A stretch of 64,000 nucleotides of DNA from Endozoicomonas sp965196975 (GCF_965196975.1 NZ_OZ239981.1:5456001-5520000), one strand, 5' to 3'. Numbered from the stretch's first letter, positions 35,490-44,604 are shown. The notes: generated by a model not told the origin, from the sequence alone. Made by a program: numbers and translations.

Positions 35490-35564
35490 CGTTTCTTTAA
35501 AGTCCCTTCATCAGCACCTATAGCTTATTCACTATTGACTAACACTTATTTAATCCAGATATAA

Positions 35565-35579
35565 TTGAGTCAAACTCAA
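35565..35579. promoter_or_regulatory. Palindromic operator before the acetoacetyl-CoA synthetase operon
   Basis: TTGAGTCAAACTCAA is a perfect 6-bp inverted repeat with a 3-base spacer, lying 30 bases before the GTG start. It shares TGAGT-N3-ACTCA with the site at 34793-34807. Confidence 0.6.
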
Positions 35580-35608
35580 ATAAAAAACAATTCAGGAAAT
35601 AACTGCTG

Positions 35609-37660
35609 GTGAAAAGCATAGTGCAGACAGCTGCTGGCGAACTTCTTTGGACTCCATCCGAAGAACGGGTAGCGAATGCAGGACTGACCGAGTTTATTCA
35701 ATGGCTCAATCAAAACCATGATCTGGAAATAGAAAACTACCAGCAGCTCTGGCAATGGTCAGTCGACGATGTTGGTCGATTCTGGCAAGCCATATGGACG
35801 TGCTATAACGTTGCGCCTTCCCTTTCCAAAGCAACCGAAACTTCTACAGATAAAGCACTGCCCCCCCTAACCAATAATGCCATGCCAGGCAGCCAATGGT
35901 TTCAGGGCACCAGCCTGAACATGGCTGAATATCTGTTATCCAAGGGAGAGCTGGGACCACTTACCAGAGCCGCTATTTTTGCTGAGTCTGAATGCTTTGA
36001 ACCAAGAGAGATAAACTGGATTGAACTGAGAGATAAGGTCTGCAAACTGGCCACCTCATTGAGAAACATGGGTATTAAACCGGGTGACCGGGTGGTGGCT
36101 TATATGCCAATTTCCATCGAGTCCATCGTCGCCCTGTTTGCCTGTATCAGTGTCGGCGCCATCTGGTCCAGCTGTTCGCCAGACTTTGGCGCAAAAAGTG
36201 TTCTGGAGCGTTTCAGCCAGATCAACCCGAAACTGTTGATCACCATGACCAGTTATCAATACAACGGTAAAGCTTTTGACCGCTCTTCAGAAGTCGATCA
36301 GATTATTACTGCATTACCGGAGCTGAAACAGGTGATTCATCTGCCTTGGCTGGATCATAACAACCCAAAGCCACCAAAAGCTCAATCTCACATTCAGGTC
36401 ACCAGCTGGCAATCCGCCCTTAACAATAAGGCCAGCTATCAGAGTTTTGAATTTGAACAGGTCCCCTTTGAACACCCACTGTGGATTATGTATACCTCTG
36501 GCACCACAGGCATGCCAAAAGGTATCGTACACAGTCAGGGTGGCGTTCTTCTGGAACTGATTAAGTTTGCCTGGCTGCACGACAACCTGACACCGGACTC
36601 GGTAAAGTTTTTCTTTACCACCACAGGCTGGGCCATGTTCAACATGCTGATTGGTGGATTTGCCAGCGGCAGCGCTCTGGTGGTGTACGACGGCTGCCCA
36701 ACCTGGCCATCGGCAGACCGGCTATGGGATATGACCGAGCGGTTTGGTATTACCTATTTCGGCATCAGTCCGACGTATATCAACAACCTGATCAAACTTG
36801 GCTATTCCCCCAAAGGCCAGTATAACCTGGGCAAAGTCGACACCATTGCCATGGGCGGCTCGCCGGTTTCACCGGAAAACTTTGCCTGGTTCTACCGGCA
36901 TCTGCACAAGGATCTCCATATTGTCTCCATGAGTGGTGGTACCGATGTAGCCACGGCTTTTGTTGGCGGCGTGCCGACGGAGCCGGTGTATGCCGGTGAA
37001 ATTCAGGCTCCCTGCCTGGGGGTTGATGCCTGCGCATGGGACGAGAATGGGCAACAGGTTGTTGGAGAATATGGTGAGCTGGTCATTAAACAACCCATGC
37101 CGTCTATGCCCCTTTGTTTCTGGAACGACACTGATAATCAACGCTATTCAAGCAGCTACTTTGAGCTCTGGCCCGGAGTCTGGCGCCAGGGTGATCAGAT
37201 TATTTTTAATCAGCGGGATGGCAGTTATATCTCCGGTCGCAGTGACTCAACCCTGAACCGTCATGGCATACGAATAGGCACTTCTGAAATCTATCGAAAC
37301 GTTGAAAGCATCTCAGGCATTAAAGACAGCCTGATCATCAACCTTGAGCTGGAAAGCGCTCAATCATTCATGCCCATATTTATTGTGCTGGATGAGAAGC
37401 AGCAACTGGATGACCGCCTGGTTTCTGAGATAAGACAGAATCTTTCCGAGAACTGCTCACCACGACATATACCCGACAAGGTGTATGTCATTGATGCCGT
37501 GCCCTACACACTCTCCGGAAAAAAACAGGAAATACCGGTCAAGAAACTTCTGTCTGGCATTCCCCTGGAGAAGGCTGTCAACCTGGGTGCCTGCGCCAAC
37601 CCTTCTGCCATGGATTTTTTCATTCAGCTGGCCAGTTCAATCCATCAGGAAGCCGTTTAG
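35609..37660 (+). CDS. aacS: Acetoacetyl-CoA synthetase
   Basis: The 683-residue product matches acetoacetate-CoA ligases in length and motifs: an N-terminal ACAS_N-like region, the AMP-binding loop MYTSGTTGMPKGIVHSQGG, TTTGWAMFN, GGSPVSPENFAWFYRH, and SGRSDSTLNRHGIRIGTSEIY in the C-terminal domain. It activates acetoacetate to acetoacetyl-CoA with ATP in the cytoplasm. In leucine and terpene catabolism acetoacetate is an end product, so this fits the locus. The start is GTG. It heads the plus-strand operon, followed after 37 bases by the MaoC gene. Confidence 0.95.
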   Translation: MKSIVQTAAGELLWTPSEERVANAGLTEFIQWLNQNHDLEIENYQQLWQWSVDDVGRFWQAIWTCYNVAPSLSKATETSTDKALPPLTNNAMPGSQWFQGTSLNMAEYLLSKGELGPLTRAAIFAESECFEPREINWIELRDKVCKLATSLRNMGIKPGDRVVAYMPISIESIVALFACISVGAIWSSCSPDFGAKSVLERFSQINPKLLITMTSYQYNGKAFDRSSEVDQIITALPELKQVIHLPWLDHNNPKPPKAQSHIQVTSWQSALNNKASYQSFEFEQVPFEHPLWIMYTSGTTGMPKGIVHSQGGVLLELIKFAWLHDNLTPDSVKFFFTTTGWAMFNMLIGGFASGSALVVYDGCPTWPSADRLWDMTERFGITYFGISPTYINNLIKLGYSPKGQYNLGKVDTIAMGGSPVSPENFAWFYRHLHKDLHIVSMSGGTDVATAFVGGVPTEPVYAGEIQAPCLGVDACAWDENGQQVVGEYGELVIKQPMPSMPLCFWNDTDNQRYSSSYFELWPGVWRQGDQIIFNQRDGSYISGRSDSTLNRHGIRIGTSEIYRNVESISGIKDSLIINLELESAQSFMPIFIVLDEKQQLDDRLVSEIRQNLSENCSPRHIPDKVYVIDAVPYTLSGKKQEIPVKKLLSGIPLEKAVNLGACANPSAMDFFIQLASSIHQEAV

Positions 37661-37697
37661 GGCACTTAAAGAAATAAAAAGAAAAAGAGAATAAGCA

Positions 37698-38180
37698 ATG
37701 CCAGGAATTTATTTTGACCAATGCGAAGTAGGACAAACCATCAGGCACAACCTGACCCGGACCGTTACCGAAGCCGATAATGTGCTGTTCTGCTCAATTA
37801 CTCACAACCCTCAGCCGTTGCACCTGGATGAGGAGTACGCCAAAAACACCGAGTTTGGCCAACGGGTATTCAATAGCATGTATACCGTATCCTTTGCCTG
37901 TGGCGTCTCTGTGGAAGACACCACTCTGGGAACACTGGTGGCAAACCTTGGCTTTGGGGAGATGAAGTTTCCAAAACCGGTATTTATCAACGATACCCTG
38001 AGGGTGGAAACCCGGATTAAGGATAAGCGCGAGAGCAAATCCCGCCCCAATGCCGGCATTGTGACCTTTGAGCACGGTGTTTATAACCAGCGTGAAGAGC
38101 TGGTCTGTTCCATTATCCGCATTGCCCTGCTGCACAAACAGGCTAACGTATCCAGGAACACTCCGGAGAAACAGAGCTGA
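37698..38180 (+). CDS. MaoC-family acyl-CoA hydratase
   Basis: The 160-residue product is a single hot-dog MaoC-like enoyl-CoA hydratase. The family pattern is seen in FCSITHNPQPLHLDEEYAK with the hydratase histidine. Such proteins add water to a 2-enoyl-CoA. Together with the following CitE-like lyase the pair resembles itaconyl/mesaconyl-CoA hydratase plus citramalyl-CoA lyase (RipB-RipC or Ich-Ccl). It might instead hydrate methylglutaconyl-CoA, since no crotonase is present. The start has AAAGAGAAT upstream. The stop shares one base with the next start (TGATG). Confidence 0.88.
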   Translation: MPGIYFDQCEVGQTIRHNLTRTVTEADNVLFCSITHNPQPLHLDEEYAKNTEFGQRVFNSMYTVSFACGVSVEDTTLGTLVANLGFGEMKFPKPVFINDTLRVETRIKDKRESKSRPNAGIVTFEHGVYNQREELVCSIIRIALLHKQANVSRNTPEKQS

Positions 38181-39061
38181 TGCTGGCACGATCCTATCTG
38201 TTTGTCCCGGGGGACAGTGAGAAAAAACTGACGAAATCACAGGGCACGGATGCTGATGCACTGATTCTCTGCCTTGAAGACTCGGTCACTGAAGCGCATA
38301 AGTCAGCAGCAAGGGCTATCGTTACTGACTATCTGAAGACCTACAGTGAAACATCGACTGCCACCCTATGGGTCAGGGTTAATGCTCTGTCCACAGAACA
38401 CCTGATTAAAGACCTAGTGGCTGTGATGGCAGGTAAACCCTATGGCATTTTCCTACCAAAACCATCCAGCCATGAAGCCTTTAAGACAGTCGGCAACTAC
38501 CTGACAGCACTGGAAGTGCAGAACGATATCACTCCCGGCTCTACCCGCCTGATGAGCGTGGCAGAATCAGCACTGGGCACGCTGAACCAGCACCAGTTTC
38601 CTGATGCCAGCCCACGTCTGGCGGCCATGACCTGGGGAGCAGAAGATATGTCAGCTGATCTGGGAGCCACCACCAACCAGGATGAGGAGGGCAATTACTT
38701 CCTGATTCACCAGATAAACCGGGCCAACTGTCTGGTGGTTGCTGCAGCGGGAAACATGCAGGCTGTGGACGGTATCTGCCAGGACTTCAAAAATTCTGAC
38801 CTGCTTCGTCAACAGTGCCTGCATTCACGCAAAGAAGGCTTTTCCGGGAAGATCGCTATTCACCCTGCTCAGGTAGCCATCATCAACGAGTGTTTTACGC
38901 CCTCACAGGAAGAAATCCGTTATGCCCGACAGGTGGTTCAGACCTTTTCAGAGTCTGGCGGTGCAGGCACCGTCAGCCTGGCTGGAAAAATGCTCGATAT
39001 TCCTCACCTCAGACAGGCTCAGAAAACCCTGAACCAGGAAGCGCTGATCAAACATAGATAG
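38180..39061 (+). CDS. CitE-like CoA ester lyase (HpcH/HpaI family)
   Basis: The 293-residue product is a TIM-barrel lyase of the citrate-lyase-beta/malyl-CoA-lyase family: ARSYLFVPGDSEKKLTKS at the start, CLEDSV, the metal-binding SVAESALGTLN, MTWGAEDMSADLGA, and GKIAIHPAQV near the end. These enzymes cleave 3-hydroxy-3-carboxyacyl-CoAs such as citramalyl-CoA into acetyl-CoA and a keto acid. In this operon the substrate could be citramalyl-CoA or HMG-CoA. It is coupled to the MaoC gene by a one-base overlap. Confidence 0.9.
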   Translation: MLARSYLFVPGDSEKKLTKSQGTDADALILCLEDSVTEAHKSAARAIVTDYLKTYSETSTATLWVRVNALSTEHLIKDLVAVMAGKPYGIFLPKPSSHEAFKTVGNYLTALEVQNDITPGSTRLMSVAESALGTLNQHQFPDASPRLAAMTWGAEDMSADLGATTNQDEEGNYFLIHQINRANCLVVAAAGNMQAVDGICQDFKNSDLLRQQCLHSRKEGFSGKIAIHPAQVAIINECFTPSQEEIRYARQVVQTFSESGGAGTVSLAGKMLDIPHLRQAQKTLNQEALIKHR

Positions 39062-39109
39062 CACCCAAAAAACGTTTCTAATTAGAACAATAAAAAAGAG
39101 GGACCTTTT

Positions 39110-40669
39110 ATGTTTTCACTGACTCAACTTATCCGTCGCTCTGCACAGATCAACCCCAATGGCATTGCCACCTCCATGAATGGCCGTGTCAGTACCTGGT
39201 CGCAGCTGCTGTCTCAGGTGGCAAGCCTTGCCGGCGGGTTCAGGCAACTGGGGATAAAAACAGGTGACAGAGTTGCCATTCTGGCTCTCAACTCTGACCG
39301 GTATTATCAAAGTATGTTTGCCATCCCCTGGGCAGGCGCCGTCAATGTACCAATAAACTGTCGTCTGGCTGACCCGGAAATTCAATTCTGGCTGGAAGAC
39401 TGCCAGGCCGGTACGTTGTTAGTAGACAGGGCTTTCGCCGATAGAATTGCAACACTTAAACCCAAGCTGCCAGCGCTGAAACAGGTCATCTATATGGATG
39501 ATGGAGAACCTCCACACGACTTCATCAGTTTTGACGCACTGCTTTCTTCCACGCCTGCTTCTGATGCCGGCAGAGCCAATGACGACCTGGCCGCAATCTA
39601 TTACACCGGTGGAACTACCGGACGCTCAAAAGGGGTCATGCTCAGCCATCAAAATCTGGTCAGTAACACTTTACAGGCCGGGAACTTTATTAAAGTCAGT
39701 GACAATGAGCGGATTCTCCATGTTGCCCCGATGTTTCATATTGCCGATGGTGTGATGATCAACGCCTGCGCCATGGTGGCTGGCAGTAACTACTTCCTGC
39801 CCTCTTTTGAGCCCGTTGCTTTCATGAAAATGGTTGAAGAGCACAAAATACAACGGATGCTGGTTGTTCCCACCATGATCAATATGATCGTCAATCATCC
39901 TGAAGTAGCCAGCTATGACCTGTCGTCACTGACAGACATTGTCTACGGCGCGTCACCCATGCCGGAAGCCGTCATCGTCAGAGCGATGGAAGTGCTCCCG
40001 CACACCCGCTTTTACCAGGGCTATGGACAGACAGAAACCTCACCCTTTATTTCCGGTCTGGCACCGGAATATCACACAACAACAGGGCCTCTCAGTGGTC
40101 GACTTAGCTCTGCAGGACGGGCGATACCAGGCGTAGAGCTGGCCATATTGGACGGAAACGACGAGCCGGTAGCTTCAGGCAATATTGGTGAGATCTGTCT
40201 TAAAGGTCCCAACGTCATGCTGGGTTATCTTGGTCTTCCCGATATCACTGAAAAAACACTGAAGAATGGCTGGCTGCATACCGGGGACAGCGGAAGAATT
40301 GATGAAGATGGCTTTGTCTATATTGTCGATCGGGTAAAAGACATGATTGTGTCCGGTGGAGAGAATGTTTATTCCATTGAAGTAGAAAATGCCATTCATA
40401 AGCACCCCTCTGTCGCCCAGTGTGCGGTAATCGGTATTCCCAGTGACAAGTGGGGTGAACAGGTGCATGCCATTATTGTTCCCACCCCCGGAGCCACGAC
40501 CGATGAAACGGTCATCATGGAACACTGCCGTACCCTGATTGCCGATTACAAGTGCCCCAGAAGTATCTCAATTCAGGACAGTCCGCTTCCTCTGTCTGGG
40601 GCAGGAAAGATACTGAAAAATGAGCTAAGAAGACCCTACTGGGATAAAAAAGCTCGCAGTATTAATTAG
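39110..40669 (+). CDS. Acyl-CoA synthetase (AMP-forming)
   Basis: The 519-residue product is an adenylate-forming acyl-CoA ligase: AMP loop IYYTGGTTGRSKGVMLSH, YGQTETSPF, the hinge region with GWLHTGDSGRIDEDGFVYIVDRVKDMIVSGGENVYS, and the catalytic lysine in PLSGAGKILKNELR. Substrate is likely a carboxylic acid that feeds the operon. It follows the CitE-like gene after 48 bases, with GAGGG before the ATG. Its stop codon TAG is formed at the left edge of a MITE-like element, so the original C-terminus may have been slightly different. Confidence 0.92.
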   Translation: MFSLTQLIRRSAQINPNGIATSMNGRVSTWSQLLSQVASLAGGFRQLGIKTGDRVAILALNSDRYYQSMFAIPWAGAVNVPINCRLADPEIQFWLEDCQAGTLLVDRAFADRIATLKPKLPALKQVIYMDDGEPPHDFISFDALLSSTPASDAGRANDDLAAIYYTGGTTGRSKGVMLSHQNLVSNTLQAGNFIKVSDNERILHVAPMFHIADGVMINACAMVAGSNYFLPSFEPVAFMKMVEEHKIQRMLVVPTMINMIVNHPEVASYDLSSLTDIVYGASPMPEAVIVRAMEVLPHTRFYQGYGQTETSPFISGLAPEYHTTTGPLSGRLSSAGRAIPGVELAILDGNDEPVASGNIGEICLKGPNVMLGYLGLPDITEKTLKNGWLHTGDSGRIDEDGFVYIVDRVKDMIVSGGENVYSIEVENAIHKHPSVAQCAVIGIPSDKWGEQVHAIIVPTPGATTDETVIMEHCRTLIADYKCPRSISIQDSPLPLSGAGKILKNELRRPYWDKKARSIN

Positions 40670-40931
40670 GCTCTGTTGACATAAAGTTGCAGGCTCAGTG
40701 GCTCGTATAGCCGTCTTCCACGAGGCGGACTGGTGCAGGTGTAGTAGGTTCTACATCCAACCAGTCCAACGAAGCTGGAAGGCGGCTATACGAGTCACCC
40801 TTCGGGCTCAAACCAGAGCGCCCGTGACGTCGTTGCAGGAACTTGAAAGACGCTGTATTCCTGCGTTCCTGCGCCTAGGCACGAAAGCTCTGGTTTGAGC
40901 TGAGTCTGCAACCTTATGTCAACAGAGCCTA
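40667..40931. repeat. MITE-like element with cruciform structure
   Basis: The 265-bp block has terminal inverted repeats of 32 bp with 30 matches, starting TAGGCTCTGTTGACATAA at the left and ending TTATGTCAACAGAGCCTA at the right, bounded by TA on both sides. Inside are two further stems: CTCGTATAGCCGTCTTCCA with a near-perfect inverse, and GCTCAAACCAGAGC with the perfect inverse GCTCTGGTTTGAGC. There is no gene. It separates the acyl-CoA synthetase from the second acyl-CoA dehydrogenase. A non-autonomous transposon with TA target duplication fits best. Confidence 0.8.
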
Positions 40932-40968
40932 CCCCCTTCAAAAGGGCATTGAACTGGAAGTCATCGAT

Positions 40969-42114
40969 ATGTATATGCCAAGAAAGATTTTTAATGAGGA
41001 TCATGAACAGTTCCGCACAGCCTTCCGAAGCTTCGTGGAAAAGGAGATTGTGCCCAATCAGGAACAGTGGGAGAAAGACGGTATTGTTGACCGCAACCTC
41101 TGGCTGAAAGCCGGAGAAAATGGCTTTCTTGTCCCCATGGCAGAAGAGAAATACGGCGGCCTGGGAATTGGGGACCACCGATTTGATGTAGTGATGTGTG
41201 AAGAGCTTGCTCGCGTCAACGAGCGGGGTTTTATGCTTGGCCTGCACAACATGGTAGTCGCCCCCTATCTACTCAGTTACGCCAATGATGAACAGAAGCA
41301 ACGACTACTCAGCCGCTGCATAACCGGAGAGGCCATACTGGCTGTCGGGATGACAGAGCCGGGTGCGGGCAGTGATCTTGCTGGCATGAGAACCACTGCG
41401 GTGGAAAAAGACGACCACTGGCTTTTAAATGGTTCTAAGATCTTTATTTCCAACGGTATCCTCTCTGACCTTATTGTCGTCGCCGCAAAAACCAATCCCG
41501 ATAACCCCCACGAAATGGGCCTTTTTCTTGTAGAAAGAGGCATGGAAGGCTTCTCTAGAGGAGAACCACTGAAAAAAATGGGCATGAAATCCCAGGATAC
41601 CGCAGAACTGTTCTTCGATAATGTCAAAATACCTAAAGCCAACGTACTGGGTGATCCCGGTAAAGGCTTTGTGTATATGATGGAAAAACTGCCGGTAGAG
41701 CGCCTGAACCTCTGCATTGATGCGGTAGCCTCAGCCAGAACCGCACTAGACCTGACCAAAGAGTACATCAAAGAGCGCAAGGCTTTTGGGCAGGCTGTCA
41801 GCAAATTTCAGAATACCCGTTTCAAAATGGCCGAAATGAAAACCGAGATTGACCTTGGCTTTGCCTATGTTGATCGTATGATTGAGCAGGTCAATGAAGG
41901 TACGCTAAGTGCTGCGGATGCCTGCGGTGGTAAATACTGGACATCGGAAATGTTGTGCCGTGTTGTTGATGAGTGTTTGCAACTCCACGGAGGTTATGGC
42001 TTTATGGATGAGTACCTCATTTCCAAAATGTACCGGGATGTTCGCATCAGTCGAATATACGCAGGAACCAATGAAATTATGAAAACGGTGATTGCAAAGG
42101 CAATGGATCTGTAG
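40969..42114 (+). CDS. Acyl-CoA dehydrogenase
   Basis: The 381-residue product is a full-length flavin acyl-CoA dehydrogenase with VGMTEPGAGSDLAGMRT, FISNGILSDLIVVAAKT and the C-terminal ISRIYAGTNEIMKTVIAKAM. The glutamate in YAGTNEIM is at the usual catalytic position, unlike the isovaleryl-type enzyme at 29766, so the two differ in subfamily and probably in substrate (straight-chain or long-chain here). GGAAG lies eight bases before the ATG. It was likely the last gene of the plus-strand operon before the MITE entered. Confidence 0.93.
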   Translation: MYMPRKIFNEDHEQFRTAFRSFVEKEIVPNQEQWEKDGIVDRNLWLKAGENGFLVPMAEEKYGGLGIGDHRFDVVMCEELARVNERGFMLGLHNMVVAPYLLSYANDEQKQRLLSRCITGEAILAVGMTEPGAGSDLAGMRTTAVEKDDHWLLNGSKIFISNGILSDLIVVAAKTNPDNPHEMGLFLVERGMEGFSRGEPLKKMGMKSQDTAELFFDNVKIPKANVLGDPGKGFVYMMEKLPVERLNLCIDAVASARTALDLTKEYIKERKAFGQAVSKFQNTRFKMAEMKTEIDLGFAYVDRMIEQVNEGTLSAADACGGKYWTSEMLCRVVDECLQLHGGYGFMDEYLISKMYRDVRISRIYAGTNEIMKTVIAKAMDL

Positions 42115-42169
42115 CTTACAGCCTCTCTTCCCTGCTGGGACCTTATTTAGCCTGCAGGGGAGTACTTTC

Positions 42170-42967
42170 TTATTTCATGCTCATCAGTCTGGTATTTTTT
42201 GAAGAATCGCTTTTATCATTGTGGGCTGAAGTTTTCTTCTTTTTTACACGTCTCCAGCTGATTCTATTTCTTACAAAGTATCCCTTGATAACGTAGATAT
42301 CTCTTTTGGTAAGTAAAGTATCAGGAATCCTGCTTCTGCTCAGAAAAAGATACCTTCTCACTTCGTTATTTTCACATTTCTTTATTTCTTCAAGGATTCG
42401 TTTCACTGTGCAAGCTCTATAGGGCTCCTGATAATTCATTTTTTTTGAAAAGAATGAGTTATTAATCAAGTGATATCTAACGGCCTGCATGAGCTTGCGA
42501 TTGGATAACTCATTAACCCTGAAAAGCCTCCTACCTCGTTTAAATAGCTTTCGCTGTTTCTTTGTCAGCTGCTCATCATAGGTTTTTTTGTTCAGTTTCT
42601 TCTTTAAATCCTGAAGGTCAATTAACTCCCGTCCTCTAGCCTTATTTTCACACTTATCCAGAAGAGGCTTACTAATCAGCTTAAATTTGAAAGCACAGAT
42701 CAAATCAATATCGTTCAGTTCTTTTCTGCTCCATATCTGGCGAAAAGCATTGAGCAAATGAACACTTCGGTCAGAGAATTTACTATGATCAGAAAAGCCA
42801 TTAAGCCCTTTGGTATTTCGTCTTAATGTCTGTGTAACTGAGCTATCCCCCATAATTCCTGAAGGGCGCGCTCGCACAATGACAGGCTTTGAAATAAGCA
42901 CAGCAGAAGGCTGACCTGATGAGCCAGAGCGGTTAATGTTTGAAATAGTAACTGATCCATCAGCCAT
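42170..42967 (-). CDS. Orphan basic protein, unknown function
   Basis: From the ATG at 42967 the product has 265 residues; AGGAAG lies four bases upstream, so this start is preferred to 43024. The first 45 residues are Ser/Gly/Pro-rich (MADGSVTISNINRSGSSGQP) and may be disordered; the rest is very basic and helical with many KKxxK runs and no membrane segment. I do not recognise a family. The region is AT-rich. Basic, lineage-restricted proteins of this kind in host-associated bacteria can be secreted effectors; that is only a guess here. Confidence 0.6.
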   Translation of the reverse strand: MADGSVTISNINRSGSSGQPSAVLISKPVIVRARPSGIMGDSSVTQTLRRNTKGLNGFSDHSKFSDRSVHLLNAFRQIWSRKELNDIDLICAFKFKLISKPLLDKCENKARGRELIDLQDLKKKLNKKTYDEQLTKKQRKLFKRGRRLFRVNELSNRKLMQAVRYHLINNSFFSKKMNYQEPYRACTVKRILEEIKKCENNEVRRYLFLSRSRIPDTLLTKRDIYVIKGYFVRNRISWRRVKKKKTSAHNDKSDSSKNTRLMSMK

Positions 42968-43133
42968 AACACTTCCTGTGACCTTAAATAGACATACTTT
43001 CAGGTTACAGGGATTTTTTTCCATGTACAGCAGATGTCAGTCAAACTGACGGAACAGTTAGCCACTCTTTCGTAGCAAAAAGTCTAATACCACCAGAAAG
43101 CAGGAGCGGAAAAATTTCCGCCCCTTTATATAG

Positions 43134-43793
43134 TTAACGCTGTGGAGCAGGGAGAAGGTTGATTTCTACACGACGGTTCTTAGCCCGACCTTCAACTGTT
43201 TTATTACTGGCAATAGGATCTGCAGAACCGCGACCGTAGGCAGCAATGCGATCACCACTGACGCCCTGAAAAGCAATATAGTTAGCCACACTGTCAGCAC
43301 GATCCTGAGACAGGGGTACATTAATCTTATCCCCCCCAGTACTGTCGGTATAACCCACCACTTCAATCACGTTACGGTCATACTCCTTGAACACTTTTGA
43401 AACAGAACCAAGCACTGGGTAGAAAGCAGACTTGATATCAGACTTACTGGAGTCGAAAGTGATATTGGATGGCATGATCAGCTTCAGTTCATCGCCCTGA
43501 CGGTAAACCTGCACACCGGTTCCCTGCAGCTCAGCCCTCAATACGGTTTCCTGTCGATCCAGATAGTGGCCATAACCAGCACCCGCAGCGCCACCAATGA
43601 TGGCTCCTTTCAGGGCTCCATCACCACCATCAGCAATAGCACCAATGGCCGCACCGGCGAGAACACCACCTAAACCATATTTAGTGGATTTGCTGGCCTG
43701 TTGCTCACCAGTGTAAGGATTGGTTGTCTGACAACCTGCAAGCAAAGCCCCCATCAACAGGGTTGCGACTGCAAATAATTTTTTCAATTGCAT
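43134..43793 (-). CDS. OmpA-family lipoprotein with glycine-zipper domain
   Basis: The 219-residue product starts with a lipoprotein signal; the lipobox LLAGC places the lipidated cysteine at residue 21. Residues about 40-85 form a glycine-zipper membrane segment (GGVLAGAAIGAIADGGDGAL), and residues about 105-215 an OmpA C-terminal peptidoglycan-binding domain with TFDSSKSDIK, VVGYTDSTGG, LSQDRADSVANY and NRRVEI. It resembles YiaD of E. coli. It anchors the outer membrane to peptidoglycan. The start MQLKKLF has AAGGA upstream; the frame extends six codons further. Confidence 0.93.
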   Translation of the reverse strand: MQLKKLFAVATLLMGALLAGCQTTNPYTGEQQASKSTKYGLGGVLAGAAIGAIADGGDGALKGAIIGGAAGAGYGHYLDRQETVLRAELQGTGVQVYRQGDELKLIMPSNITFDSSKSDIKSAFYPVLGSVSKVFKEYDRNVIEVVGYTDSTGGDKINVPLSQDRADSVANYIAFQGVSGDRIAAYGRGSADPIASNKTVEGRAKNRRVEINLLPAPQR

Positions 43794-43845
43794 AATGATC
43801 TTCCTTAGCAAATCAGCTTAGAACTTTCTATCAGCTCAAGGCTGC

Positions 43846-44487
43846 TTAGCCGCGAATAATACTATTTTCCCGAATTTCTTCACCTATTGTGGTATCAGGT
43901 CCATGGCCAGCAACCACAACGGCTTCTTCGTCAAGAGTATAGAGCCTTTGTTTGATCGAACGTTCAATGGCTTTGTAATCACCACCCCACAGATCCGTTC
44001 GTCCAATAGACCTGCGGAACAGCGTATCCCCAGCGATCAGCAGCTTTGGCTTTTCAAACCAGAAACACATGGAGCCAGGTGTATGCCCTGGGGTGTGCAT
44101 AGCTACACCTTCACAGCATGGCAGCTCTTCATCATCTTTTAACCAATAGTCTGGATCCGGAACCGGGTGATAAGGAACACCGAACATGCGGCATTGCATT
44201 TCAAGGTTATCCCAGAGGAACTTATCCCCCTCATGCAGATAGATGGGAGCACCCGTTTGCTTTTTGATATCACCACTGGCAAGGAAATGATCCAGGTGCG
44301 CATGCGTATGGATAAGGGCAACAACCTGTAAATCCAATTCCTGCAGCTTAGCCATTATGATTTCAGGATCGCCACCGGGATCCACGACAAACGCCTTACG
44401 GGTTACCGGATCACCAATAATTGTACAGTTGCATTGCAGGGGCCCAACAGGGAAAGTCTGCCGAATAAAGGCTGTTTGGTTTGTCAT
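43846..44487 (-). CDS. MBL-fold hydrolase, glyoxalase-II-like
   Basis: The 213-residue product is a metallo-beta-lactamase-fold hydrolase of the GloB/YcbL type. The metal motif THAHLDH lies at residues 61-67, followed by HTPGHTPGSMCFW, AGDTLFRRSIGRTDL and the terminal AGHGPDTTIGEE. It lacks the C-terminal substrate domain of true glyoxalase II, as in YcbL. It probably hydrolyses a thioester in the cytosol. It ends 35 bases before the OmpA-like gene's ATG region and may share a transcript with it. Confidence 0.9.
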   Translation of the reverse strand: MTNQTAFIRQTFPVGPLQCNCTIIGDPVTRKAFVVDPGGDPEIIMAKLQELDLQVVALIHTHAHLDHFLASGDIKKQTGAPIYLHEGDKFLWDNLEMQCRMFGVPYHPVPDPDYWLKDDEELPCCEGVAMHTPGHTPGSMCFWFEKPKLLIAGDTLFRRSIGRTDLWGGDYKAIERSIKQRLYTLDEEAVVVAGHGPDTTIGEEIRENSIIRG

Positions 44488-44604
44488 TTGACCTTCACAG
44501 TAGTTTTCTATGTTCGGCCAAGATTCTAATATTATTTTTCTATCGGGTCTTTCCCTTTATCGGCTGCTTTAGTGAAGAAAGCGACTGTTGTATTTTACCA
44601 GCGA

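Noticed and set aside
42127..42165. CCCTGC/GCAGGG stem after the last acyl-CoA dehydrogenase
   Set aside because: Long loop and only a moderate T-rich tail; terminator call too uncertain.
43106..43121. GCGGAAA-AA-TTTCCGC hairpin after the OmpA-like gene
   Set aside because: No T-run on the minus strand and a short stem; could be a weak terminator but is not supported enough to list.
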